This document shows positions 12,421 through 23,300 of a stretch of 64,000 bases of DNA, piece after piece; position 1 is the first letter of the stretch; the number at the start of each line of letters is the position of its first letter. The notes beneath the pieces are model-generated. The model was given only the letters and a program-made list of their open reading frames with translations. It was not told the origin of the DNA and searched no databases. This DNA is from Cynocephalus volans. Taxonomy: Eukaryota > Chordata > Mammalia > Dermoptera > Cynocephalidae. Location of the stretch: assembly GCF_027409185.1 (NCBI RefSeq), contig NC_084475.1, positions 18,682,130-18,746,129 on the forward strand. The letters are read 5' to 3'. Both the position numbers and the translations under genes were made by a program.

Positions 12421-14329
12421 TGGAGGTGCCTAGATTTTAATCCTGGCAGTCGTGGGGACCTGGGCACATGACTGGACCCCTCTGGGTCTCAGTTTTTTTA
12501 TCTGTGAAATGGGATCCATAACAGTCCCTGTGTTTAGATGAAGCCATGAGTCCTCCCGAAGGGCAGGCTTCGTGTTAGGTTCTGGATCTGTGACTACTGG
12601 GGGGGAGGAGGGAACAGGGTGAGTGACTGTGTCTCTCGCAAGCCTGTAGAATGAGGAGTGAGAACCACACCCACCTCTTGGGGCTGCGGTGAGGACTCAG
12701 ACACAGCAGGGCTTGGGGTAGGTGGGGCTCAGCCCTGGGCCATGAGGGGCCCAGGAGGGAACGGCAGGAGCTTCCCCCTCTGGGCTCTGAAGGAGACTCA
12801 GCTTTTTTTCCACTCCTGCACCCCTCCTGTATCACTCCCTGGGGCTCCCCACCTGGCCTTCTGGAATCCTCTCATGGGGCACATTAGGTCTACCTGACCT
12901 CCCTGACCGGGAGATTGTCCTGTGCCTCCTCTCTGGGATTCCAGGTCCATAAGCATTCTTCCTACTTAAATCTGACCTCAGCATTCCTGCCTTCCCCTCC
13001 CCTGCAGGCACAGAACCTTTTTTTCAGGATCCTGAGCCCAGGGCTTTGCAGGTGGCAGAGAGAGATCCCGACGTCCGGCCAGCTCTAGGGGTGCCTGCCG
13101 CCATCTCCTCCCACTGTGGGGACCTTCACGCTGCAGCCAGGTCGGTCAGCCCCAGGGAGACAGCGGGAGGGCTCCAGGAAGCCTGTGAAACTCCCTAGAT
13201 TGATGGAGGGAAGGCTGGCCGCCAGTGGCCGGGCAGCAGTGTCAGAGCTGGTGTCTTGGATCGCTCTGGGCGGGGCTCCCAGCCCTCTGCCAGCCCTCAG
13301 CCCCATGCTGGCTGCTTCCTGCTGGGCACTGACCTCCCCAGACCATTTCCCTCCCTCCTCTCTCTTGTGACCTCCAGATCAGCCTGGGAGGGAGGCTCTG
13401 GGTGTAGGAGCCTTGATCTGACTTCCCAAGGACATCAGGGTGGATTCTTTCCCAGTCCTATCCCACTCGCTGTGGACTCGGGGCAGCTCACTGCACTTCT
13501 GGGCCTCAGTTTCCTCATCTGGATGATGTGAGTGGACAGCACCTAGCACAGAGTCATTCTGGGCTTAAACGAGAGGACAATGTAGAAAGGCTGGCCAACA
13601 GCAGCACACGACATGTTAACCCCCTTCCCCTCCCCAATTCCCCATCTCTACACTGAGGGCACAGGTTAGCCTCACTTGCATCCACGAGTGGTGAGATAGA
13701 AGCCTAGAGAGGGGAGCAACCGGCTGGGACTGTGCAGCAAGGACGAGAGGCCTGGTTAGGTCCCCTGCCCCTTCCTTTGCCCTTCTGCAGGTCCCAGTTC
13801 CCTAGGGGCCCCGGCCCTACTGGACAGCTCTGAGGTGAAGGCTGCCTTTTCTTCTTTCCCACCTTCCTACAGGTCATGCTGTACCCCAGGGGTGCTGGAC
13901 CCCCTTCCTGTCTGGTGCTAGGTAAGGGGTTGCTGTCTTTCCCTACCCTTTGATCTGCTCAGGACAAGGCTTGCCAGGTTATCAGGTTGCAAACGCTGAT
14001 CCTTCCCTGAATACCAGGACCCTCACTTTCCCCTGTGAGCCCCGGATCTTGGGTGGGGTGTAATCAGTTCTTGTCCTACAGATTAGCATGTACTCACTCG
14101 AGGCTGGGTGGAGAACCAAAGCTGGGAGCTGGGGTTTTCCCCAATCAGCTCATCCCCCAAACAACATAAAGAGGGGGTTGGGGAGGGCTCACACTTTGTG
14201 GGCCTAAGGTGTGCTCTGAGAACTTCTCCCAGGCTCATCAAGTGCCGAGTCCTCCTTCCATAGCCCTGTTCAAGCCCCATCAGCCTCTGTCCCCACTGCC
14301 ATACCTTGCATGGTGGCCAGCCAGTTTCC
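12421..14329. other. Intergenic with MIR pieces
   Basis: MIR-like fragments at about 12420-12535 and 13465-13600 (ctcagtttcctcatctggat). No gene recognised. Confidence 0.55.
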
Positions 14330-14735
14330 AGATGGCCCCAGTGGTCCTTACTCTGGTACTCACACCCTTAGGAAATCCCTCCTGTGCCAAATCAGTGACT
14401 TTTGTGGCTAGGCCGTAAAGCATCATCTCTTTGTCTTGGTCTTTTGGCTCACTCTGGGGGCAGCCGGGCACCATTTCACGAGGAAGCCAAAACTACCCCA
14501 TGGAGAAGCTCATGTGGAGAGAAGCTGAGCCCCCCAGCCAACTGCCACATGAACGAGCCACCTCAGAAGCAAACCCTCCAGCTCCAGTCAGGCCTTCAGA
14601 AGAGACCCCAGGCCAGAACCGCCTAGCCAAACCACTCTGGAATTCCTGACCCACAAAAACTTGCTTTAAACCACCAAGTTTTGGGGTGAATTGTAATGCA
14701 GCCAAAGTAACCAGAATACCTGGAGGAATTGCACA
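14330..14735 (+). mobile_element. LTR-like ancient repeat (ERVL/MaLR class)
   Basis: The 3' part carries aattcctgacccacaaaaac, aagttttggggtgaattgta and a near-terminal ccagaatacc, as in mammalian ERVL-type LTR ends. The 5' boundary is uncertain. Confidence 0.5.
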
Positions 14736-14859
14736 TGACTCAATGAGAAAGGCATCCTAGCCTGCAGTCCCCTGGGGTACATCTGCTCCCTGGAGTCTCA
14801 GACTTCTGCAGAATGCTGTATTTGTATTCTACGTTGTGTAACGTATTTAGGACTTAAGA

Positions 14860-15350
14860 CAACATGCACATATATTATCTCACAGTCTCATCAGGTCAGA
14901 AGTCCAGGGACTGCTTCATGGGGTCCTCTGCTTAAGATCCCATGAGGCTGCCATCAGGGTATCAGCTGGGCCAGGTTCTCATCTGGAAGCTTGACTGAGG
15001 ACGACTGTGATTCCAAACTTGTTCCAATTACTGGCAGAATTCACTTCCTTGCAGCTGTGACTGAAGGCCTGAGGATTGTGCTGGCTGGAGGCTGGAGGCC
15101 GCAGGCAGCTTCTCACCACGAGGGCGTCCTTACTTCATTGAGCCAGCAAGGAGAGTCTGGCTCCAGTCCACTAAGACGGAGTCTTATATAACATGACATA
15201 ATCGTGGGAGTGACATCATCACCTTTGCCGTATTCTGCTGGTCAGCAGCAAGTCCCAGGTTCTGCCCACACTCACAAAGAGGAGATTACATAGGCATGAC
15301 TCTCTGGAGTAGCTTTAGTGTGTGTCCACAGATGCTAATGGAGGATTCTC
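14860..15350 (-). mobile_element. LTR-like ancient repeat, reverse
   Basis: Contains tctcatctggaagcttgact, gtgacatcatcacctttgcc and attctgctggtcagcagcaa, phrases I associate with an old ERVL-type LTR in reverse. Boundaries and subfamily uncertain. Confidence 0.45.
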
Positions 15351-15366
15351 CTGTCAAAGTCTTTTT

Positions 15367-15443
15367 CTGGGGTAGGGAATCGAACCCTGGACCTTGGTGT
15401 TATCTGCACCATGCTCTAACCAACTGAGCTAACTGGCCAACCT
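15367..15443 (-). mobile_element. Monomeric tRNA-Ile SINE
   Basis: One tRNA-Ile-like unit: on the minus strand tggccagttagctcagttgg, then a GGTGCAGATAACACC anticodon region and a GGTTCGATTCCC B-box. Closer to intact tRNA-Ile than the dimer units. No CCA or processing context of a real tRNA gene. Confidence 0.8.
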
Positions 15444-15715
15444 CCTGCCAGAGTCTTGCTGGATCTAAAGAGGAAGAGGGTCTCTGTCCCCTGCTGGGTG
15501 CCCCATGATGTAGCTGTTCTGATCTCCGTCTGGTTTTCTACCTCAGTAAGGGCTAAGGCTGTTTTTTTCCCCTTGTTGAGATGGAGCAGTCTCATTTGAG
15601 ACATGCAGGCTTTTTTAGTTAACATGATTGTAACCCAACTGCTACAAAATAACTCCAGTACACCCACTGAGCTTACCATGTGCCAGACATCTAGTTAGTT
15701 AGGTACGTTTATTCC

Positions 15716-15890
15716 TTTTTTTTTTTTTTTTTTAAAAGATGACCGGTAAGGGAATCTTAACCCTTGACTTGGTGTTGTCAGCACCACGCTCTCCCTAGTG
15801 AGCTAACCAGCCATCCCTACATAGGGATCCGAACCCGTGGCCTTGGTGTTATCAGCACCGCACTCTCCCAAGTTAGCCACGGGCCAGCCC
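15716..15890 (-). mobile_element. CYN-type dimeric tRNA-Ile SINE
   Basis: Reverse dimer with an 18-base T-run, gatgaccggtaagggaatct and terminal gggccagccc. It splits a MIR-like element (about 15672-16015). Confidence 0.9.
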
Positions 15891-16247
15891 TAATTCTTTA
15901 TCTTACGTAAGTATCACAACAACTCTATGAGCAGGTATTATTTTTTCCACTGAATATACCTTCTGAGGCACAGAACACAGAAGTGAAATGTCCAAGGTCA
16001 GCTGGTAGCTATTAGTCAGGACTGTTTGAAGCCAGTTTAAACTGGTTTAGGCAATTAGAAGGGGGTTATATTACTGGCTCACACGGCAAAAACACAGAGG
16101 ATTAGCACAGGGCCTCAGGCACACTTGGATCCAGATTCGCTGAGGCTGTCCCCTGGAAACCCTCTCCCTCTCCCCAGTCTGCTTTCCTCTGCGATGCCGT
16201 CACCCTCAGCAGGCTCTCTCTAGCGGTGGCAAAAATGGCTACAGGCG

Positions 16248-16340
16248 GAGGCCGGCTGGTTAGTTCAGTTGGGTAGAGCATGGTGATGATCACGACAAGG
16301 TCCAGGGTTCGATCCCTGTGCCGCACGAACAAACAAAACG
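16248..16340 (+). mobile_element. Diverged monomeric tRNA-Ile SINE
   Basis: ggctggttagttcagttggg followed by gagcatggtgatgatcacga and ggttcgatccctgtgccgca, then an A/C-rich tail. The anticodon arm is altered. An older monomer type. Confidence 0.75.
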
Positions 16341-17454
16341 GCAGCGGGCAGCTCCAGGAAAAGTCCAGGGCTGGCTGGCCTTGGCCTGCTTGGGTCTTGT
16401 CCCTATGCCCAGACTCCAGAGGAGGTCAGTCCAATTGTGGAGCCACATAGTCCAAGAGTCGTAAAGGAGTAGACCCTGGGGTGCTCCTACCAAGAGAAGA
16501 GAAAGGGACACTGAGCAGGCGAAGGTCATGGATGTCAGCATGGGTGGAACTGGATTTCAACTTGGTTCTGTCTGACTCCAGGGTAGCAGTGTGGGTAGCT
16601 GGGCTGCTGCCATGACAAGGAGAAAAAAGAGTCTCTGGTGTGGCCGGGATGCTGTCCAGGCTCCAGACTTCCTGGCAGGGGGAGGGGATCACCAGATGCC
16701 ATAGGGGGTGCCACGAGGGCACAGGGCTTTGCCGAAGAGTGGGGTGTGGAGCAGAGAGTCAGCTTCTCTCCGTGCTGGGGGGAGCATAGCAGGTGACTTA
16801 TGAATGGCTTCTGATCCCATCTTTGCCATGACCGGCAGCTGGCACTGGGAGGATTTAGAATGGTTCGTGTTCAGTTCTTTAATCTTCACCTGGGAGGTAG
16901 AAAGTGTCACTGCCCCTCAAACAGGGGAGAAACTTGAGGCTCCAGGAGGTTAAATCGATGGCTCAAAGTCCCACAGACCCAGGAGTCATTTTGCCCGATG
17001 CCCTCACTGAGAGGAGGGAACCAAGGTGGGCAGGGGGGTGGCACAGGGCAGGCAACCCTGGAGCTTCCCCTCCCTGCCCTGGGTCCCTCTGGTCTCACCT
17101 TGGGTCTCCTTTGTTGGTTTAATTGACATTGCATTTTTGAAGAGGTGATATATTCATATGGTTCAAAATTCAAACGTGAAAAGGGTTTACTGAGAAAATC
17201 TCTCTCTATGGTCGGCTGAATAATGGGCCCTCAAAGATGCCCAGGCCCCAATCCCTGGAACCTGTGACTATGTTACCTTACACGGCACAAAAGACTTTGC
17301 AGATGTGATGAAGTTAAGGATCTTGAGATGGGAGATTATTCTGTATCATCTGGGTGGGCCCTAAATATAATCACAAGAGAAAGGCAGGAGGTCAGAGAGA
17401 AGATGCCGTCAGCTGGCTTTGAAGACGAAGGAAGAACATCTTAGTCACTGGGCT

Positions 17455-17598
17455 AGGGCCGGCCCACGGCTCACTTGGGAGAGTGTGGTGCTGACAACAC
17501 CAAGGCCACGGGTTCAGATCCCTATATAGGGATGGCCGGTTAGCTCACTTGGGAGAGCATGGTGCTGACAACACCAAGTCAAGGGTTAAGAAAAAAAA
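17455..17598 (+). mobile_element. CYN-type SINE, 3'-shortened
   Basis: Dimer lacking the usual atccccttaccggtcatct end; it goes from aagggttaag directly into an A-run. Target duplication tcactgggct / tcattgggct on the two sides. Confidence 0.85.
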
Positions 17599-17660
17599 TC
17601 ATTGGGCTGCCATAATAAAAATAGCATAGATTAAGTGGATTAAGTAACAGAAATTATTTC

Positions 17661-17831
17661 TTTTTCTTTTTTTTTTAAAGATGACCGGTAAGGGGATCTT
17701 AACCCTTGACTTGGTGTTGTCAGCACCACGCTCACCCAGTGAGCAAACTGGCCATCCCTATACGGGATCCGAACCCATGGCCTTGGTGTTATCAGCACCA
17801 CACTCTCCCGAGTGAGCCACAGGCCAGCCCC
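17661..17831 (-). mobile_element. CYN-type dimeric SINE, inverted to its neighbour
   Basis: Full reverse dimer with a perfect 15-bp target duplication aacagaaattatttc (17646-17660 and 17832-17846). It lies about 60 bp from the plus-strand copy, forming an inverted pair. Confidence 0.92.
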
Positions 17832-18982
17832 AACAGAAATTATTTCTCACAGTTCCAGAGGCTACGAAGTCGAAGATCAAGGTTTCTGGCTGATTAGGTC
17901 CCTGGTGAGGGCTCTCTTCCTGGCTTGCAGAGAGCTGTCTTCTCACTGTGTCCTCACATGACAGAAAGCGAGAGTGAGCATCTTGCTGTCTCTTCTTACC
18001 AGGGTGCTAATCCCATCCTGGGGCCCCACCCTCATGACCTCATCTAACCCTACCTTCCAAAGGCCCCACCTCCAAGTACCTGGGGCTTCAACATATGGAT
18101 TTTGAGGGGACACAATCATTCAGTCCATTACCAAGGGGCCATGAGCCAATGAATGCAGGTGGCCTCTTAAAGCCAGAAAAGGCAAGGAAACAGAACCTTC
18201 AGAAAGGACACAGCTCTATGGGCCCATTTTAGACTTCCGACCTACAGAACTGTAGGAGATAATAAATTTGCATTGTTTTAAGGCACTGATTTGTTACAGC
18301 AGACATAGGAAATTAATATACCCCATTCTTAGTGATTTAATTCCCCATTCCAGAAGCAGCTAAGATTACAAGTTGTTTTTTTTTTAATGTATCATTCCTA
18401 GCATATTTTATGAATATGAGAGCACACACATACACACACACACACTCAGTTTCTTTCTTCCTTTCTCTACAAATCACAGCATACTACACACATGGTTCTA
18501 TACCTCATTCTGTCCATTAGCATGTCTTAGACTGTTCCACAGCAGTCTTCAAAGGGCTCTCTCTCCCTCCCTAGTATTCCATGAGACAGATGCACCATCA
18601 GCTATGTATCCCAGCCCTCTGGCTGCATTTCAGTTTGTGTGACTGTCAGAGTTCTGTGTGAGGAGAAGCCAACTCAGGTATTTCAAGCAGAAAGGGATTT
18701 AATGTAGGGAATTAGGTATTTATAAAATCACTGGAAGAGGCGGAGGGTGAAATTTTCTTCCACCACAGCCCCCTCCCCTCCCTTCCCACACCCACAAAGC
18801 AACCACTGATATGGCAGAATGGGAAATCCAGCCACTGCCAACCAGTGGCTCTGCTGGAACCCACTCATATACCTATGTGGCTGCAGATAGAGTCCACCTT
18901 CCAATTCCACAAGACTGCATTGACTGGCAGAAAGGAATTCTCATCCAGAGGGAGATTGGGAAATAGCTTTTAGCTTTCCAGA

Positions 18983-19367
18983 TGCTATGGTCTGAATGTC
19001 CCCCAAAATTCACTTGTTGAAACTTAATTTCCAATACAATGGTATTAAGAGGTGAGGCCTTTAGGAGCTGATTAGGTCATGAAGGCTCCTCCCTTGTGAA
19101 GGGTATGAAGTCCTTTTTAAAAGAGGCTTCACAGTGTTTGGCCCCATTTTTTGCCCTTCTGACCCTTCTCTCCTGTGAGGACACAGCACTTGTCCCCTCT
19201 GGAGAATGCAGCAATGAGGCACCATCCCGGAAGCAGAGAGCATGCCAGATCTGTTAGCACCTCGATCTTGGACTTCCCGGCCTCCAGAGCTGTGAGAAAA
19301 AATTTCTGTTGTTTATAAATTTCCCATTCTAGGTATTTTGTTATAGCAGCACAAGTGGTCTAAGACA
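18983..19367 (+). mobile_element. MaLR-type solo LTR
   Basis: Starts tgctatggtctgaatgtccc, contains cttcccggcctccagagctg and ends with ttgttatagcagcacaagtg and taagaca. Same family group as 2661-3013. Confidence 0.8.
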
Positions 19368-19750
19368 GCAGCCATTCAAATGAAAGAGGGAAGGAGTGAT
19401 TCAGGTAGCAGCAAACACACCGAGCCTCTTCATGACATTCCACACCACAGCAGCAATAGCAGCAACAGCCCTCGTGCAACTTAATGTGACTTAATGCAAC
19501 TATGCTCCAAACACACACACATGCACACCCTGTTCCCAAGAGGAAAAACCTGATATCTTATCTGGGGATGATGTTCACTCTTCTTCTGGTCAGAAATCTC
19601 ACCAAACTGAATTATAAAGTCACCTATCCCCATTGTACCCAGGGCTCCAGAGGCACAACTGCTTGGGTTTCATTTGCACGGCTTTTCCAACAATGCCGTC
19701 TTGGAGTTGTGCAATGTGTAGCCTGCACAATGCTACATGGTGGCCCTGGT

Positions 19751-20145
19751 ATATTAGTTCATTTTCTGTCACTGAGAATACCTACTGTTGGGTAATTTAT
19801 AAAGAAGTAAAGTGTATTTTTTTTACATCGTTGGAGGCTGGGAAGTTCAAGGTCCATAAACACATCTGCTGAGGGCCTTCTTGGTGGAACTCTCTACAGA
19901 GTTCCATGAGGATACAGGCTCTCACCCGGTGAGGGCTGAGCAAGAGCTCATCTCCACATGTTTTCTTCCTCTCCTGTAAAGCCCCCAGTCTACTGCCTTA
20001 TAACCCATTAATCCATGAATGGATGAATCCATTCAAGAGGGTATAATCCTCACAATCCAATCACCTCTAAAGGCCCGACCTTTCAAATACCGTATTGGGG
20101 ATTAAGTTCCAGGATGAGTTTTGGAGGGGATAAACATTCAAACTG
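19751..20145 (-). mobile_element. MaLR-type solo LTR, reverse
   Basis: Starts tattagttcattttctgtca, continues gggtaatttataaagaagta and ends ttttggaggggataaacatt: a reverse MST/MLT1-like LTR lying 380 bp from a forward copy. Confidence 0.75.
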
Positions 20146-22669
20146 AAGTCCCTAGGTCATATGCATTACATAGAATAGGAAGGAAAAGAAAGAGAGAAAA
20201 AAGGAAATTGGCTAACACGAACAAAAATGAACATAATACAGGAGGGAAAGTATGTGGGGGGGCCTTCACTCTGCCACAGGTGGTATTTATAATTTCCCCC
20301 TACTATCTATTCCTATTACCTCCACGAGGTCAGCTCCCCATATGGTAACGGTTCTACCCCTGCTGGAGTAACCCAATCTGTATAGGGTCCCCTCCTCCAG
20401 CAAACACGTGCTGCAGGCCAGGCCATGTGCCAAGCCTGCGATGAGAGATGCCCGAGACACAGCCCCTGCCCTTGGGGGGAGGTTGAGGCGCTGACAAACA
20501 CAGGTCACCAGGGGACAGGGGCTGCTTAAAATCCACTTCTGAATGAAGAGGAGGATGCCAGAGGGAGGCGGGCGAGATTATACAAGGGCAACGCGAGAGG
20601 TTTTTGTGATGCTGGTACTGCTCAGCATTGCGATTGTGGTAGTAGCCACACGAATCAGCACAGGTGATGCAATTATATAAACTAAACACATGCCCAAAGG
20701 AGTCCACATTAAACTGGGAGATCTGAATAGGGTCAGTGCATTGTATCTAGGTCAGTATTCCGGATGTGATATTGTACCATGATTTTGGAAAATGTTACCA
20801 TTGGAGGAAACTAAGCAAAGTGTGTATGAGATCTTTCTGTGTTATTTCTTACTACTGCATATGCATCTACAATTCTCTCACGTCCTGGTGATCCTGGCAG
20901 CCCAAGCTTGTAATGGGGCCTCCCTCCCTCCAGCAGCTCTGAGGGTCGTGGGCATGTGAAATGCCTGGAGCACTCAGCAAAGGTGGATGGATGAGTAAAT
21001 GAATGAATGCATGAATGAATGCACTTCAGGGGGTGCAGTTGGCACTCAAGGCTTGGGACAGGAGGGTAATCCCTCCATCTGGACCTTGGAGGGGGACAGT
21101 GCCTGGGAGAGCCTGACCACATGCCTAGCCTGAGATCTGAGTCCCCCTCAAAGGACACCACCCAGCAACCAACAATGTCAGGGGACTCAAGTTCCCAACC
21201 TGCCGTTTTCAGACCCTCTGACATGGCGCCAGGGTCCACAGCAACACTTCTTCCTATCCCATTCCAAACACCCCAGACCATCCCCAGCCCCAGCCACGTG
21301 TCTCTCTCTATTCTCCCTCCTGATTCTGTCCCTTGATGTGGCCTCACAATCTCCCAACTGGCAATAGCAGGACCTTCAGGTCAGGGGATGGAGCAGCTGG
21401 GCCACATGCTCCTGGGTGGCAGGCGGGGGCCCAAGAGTGTGCCCTGGCATCAGGAAGGGCTGACCCCAGCACACCTGCCTGCTGTGCTCTGGGCTTACGG
21501 GGGGATGGGGCTTCATCCCCACCGAGCTGTAGGTCATGTGAGGGTGCAGGTGCTCCTGGAGCCCTCTCTCCTGGGACAAATCTACCTGAGGCTGACACCC
21601 AGGACTCCCCCCTCCACCTGCCATCCCCTGAGGGAGCAGGATCTTAAGCCCAGTGCGGTCTGAGGCAGCTGGGGTGGGAGGAGTTGGGAGATGGGCATTT
21701 AGATCAGGTTTCCTCCCAGAGCTCCTGCCTCTTTCCCCATCCCCAGGGAACAGAGACCCCCCCCACCATCCAGCCTGCAGGAAAGGGGAGGGGAGGAAAC
21801 CCCTGCAGGGAGAAGCAGCCCTGAAGTTTCCTGCTCTGACTCTGCCGCCTGGCCCCTCATTGGAACCCCCCTCCCCATTTCTGGCTGCCAGGGAAGGGGC
21901 AGAAATAGGGCCCTGACATACGCTGCCTAGCGAGACCAGGAGAGTCCCCCCAACTCCCGCCACCCTACACTTCTTTCTGCTTTAGGTCCCAGAGGGAGGA
22001 ACTGGACCCAAAGTTAACCCCTGGAAGGGGAAGGCCTGCAGCCCCCTCCTCCTGCCCCCAGCAGGTCGGAACTTCCTGGCACGGTGGCAAGGTGGGTGCT
22101 ATCCCTGCGCCTTCCCAAAGGCCGGGTCTCCTCTGTCTCCCACACTTCTCTGTCTCTAACTCCTTTTCCTTTCCCTCCTTCCTTCTCTCTCTCCTCACCA
22201 GTTTCCGAAATCAAGAGTTGGGGGCTGGGACCTCGGGTTGGGGCCAGTGAGCTGGCACTTCCTGCAGTCTCCTGCCCCCACCTTTGCTCCCAGCCACCCC
22301 ATGGCCTGAACTGAGCCCCACCCCCGGCTACAGCAATTCCCTGCTCTGGCTTCTTTTAGGGGTTCCTTCAAAGTGGTTATTTGCTGGTCACTTGAATCCC
22401 TAAAAAGAAAAAAATAAAAATAAAAAAAAAAGCTGGGCGGGGGGCGGGGAGAGGAGACACGGGCAGAGTAGTTCTAGTTTAGGGAGAGGGGTTGGCTGGT
22501 TCAGCCTCCAAATTCTAGGATTTGGTGTCTGATAGTAACAGCGATGACTTATGGGGGGGTCTACAGACAGGGTCCTGAACGGGGTTAACGCTCCTCACAG
22601 CCCTCGGGTAGGACTGACTGTTGGTGGCTTATCCAGCAAGGACAGGAATAAGGGGGCCTAGGACCCAGG
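20146..22669. other. Intergenic, GC-rich toward CpG island A
   Basis: Unique sequence, with a (GAAT)-like patch near 21000 and an A-rich run at 22400-22435. No gene recognised. Confidence 0.6.
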
Positions 22670-23300
22670 CCTGATGGGGTGGGGGCGCGGACCCGGCAGG
22701 CTCGGGCGGCCTGGGCGCTGCCGCTCCACTGGGCAGGAGGGCGCCCGGGCGCGCATCGATTGCTGGTGTAGACGCGGCCCGGGCGGGCGCGCATCGATTG
22801 CTGGTGTAGACGCAGCCCCGGCGGCGCGGCCCGGGCAGCTCTGCGCGCCCGCGCCCGGGCCGGGCTGTCGGGAACTCGGGCCGGGCTTCGCTCGCTCGCT
22901 CTTACTGGAAACGTGCTCCCGAGCGAGGGGAGGCTCGGTGGCTGCAGCCGGGGCCGCCCTTGGCCGAGGGCAGGGCCGGGGCTGGGCACCCGGGCGCCGT
23001 GGGCCGCCCCGCCCGGCAGAGCCGCCCTGGGCGCGTGCCATCCCCGGGGACCCGTCCCGTGGTGGGGCGCCCCGCCGGGCAGGAGGAGGGGGAGCTGCAG
23101 GGCAGGCCGGGGAAGCCGTGGGGCGGGTTGTCAGCAGCTGCAGAGCGAACCCGCCTCCCTTCCCGGTATCCTCGCGGCCACCCGGTGGAAGCTGGCGCCG
23201 CGCCAGGGCCAGGCGGAGGCGGGAGCCCGGCCCGCAGCCACGCCTGCCGAGGGCGCAGGTGGGCCCGGCCCGGAGGAGGAGGTGCTGGGGGTGGGGCTGT
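22670..23300. other. Orphan CpG island A
   Basis: About 630 bp of very GC- and CpG-rich DNA with no recognisable gene. It carries a direct duplication (22746-22775 and 22784-22813). Frames of 200-275 codons are open on both strands, but their translations are Arg/Gly/Pro/Ala-rich and resemble no family I know. It could be a lncRNA promoter or an enhancer-type island. Confidence 0.75.
22746..22813 (+). repeat. 38-bp-period direct duplication in CpG island A
   Basis: A 30-base stretch containing gcgcatcgattgctggtgta occurs twice, starting at 22746 and 22784, with no mismatch visible over the repeated core. The short linker is GC-rich. Confidence 0.9.

Larger units (their letters stand above)
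17439..18130 (-). mobile_element. Nested MLT1-type LTR carrying two SINEs
   Basis: Inserted into the outer LTR: starts ttagtcactgggctgccata, continues cagaaattatttctcacagt, and ends ggggacacaatcattcagtc. This is the reverse of an MLT1-like consensus. It holds two CYN SINEs of opposite orientation. Confidence 0.7.
17205..18322 (+). mobile_element. MaLR/MLT1-type LTR, split by a nested LTR
   Basis: Outer LTR in two pieces: 17205-17438 (ggctgaataatgggccctca ... ggtgggccctaaatataatc) and about 18131-18322 (gagccaatgaatgcaggtgg ... aattaatata). The sequence joins collinearly once 17439-18130 is removed. Non-coding solo LTR; subfamily not assigned. Confidence 0.65.

Noticed and set aside
15367..15443. 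Possible real tRNA-Ile gene
   Set aside because: Paired arms are degraded and the unit is one of many dispersed SINE monomers.
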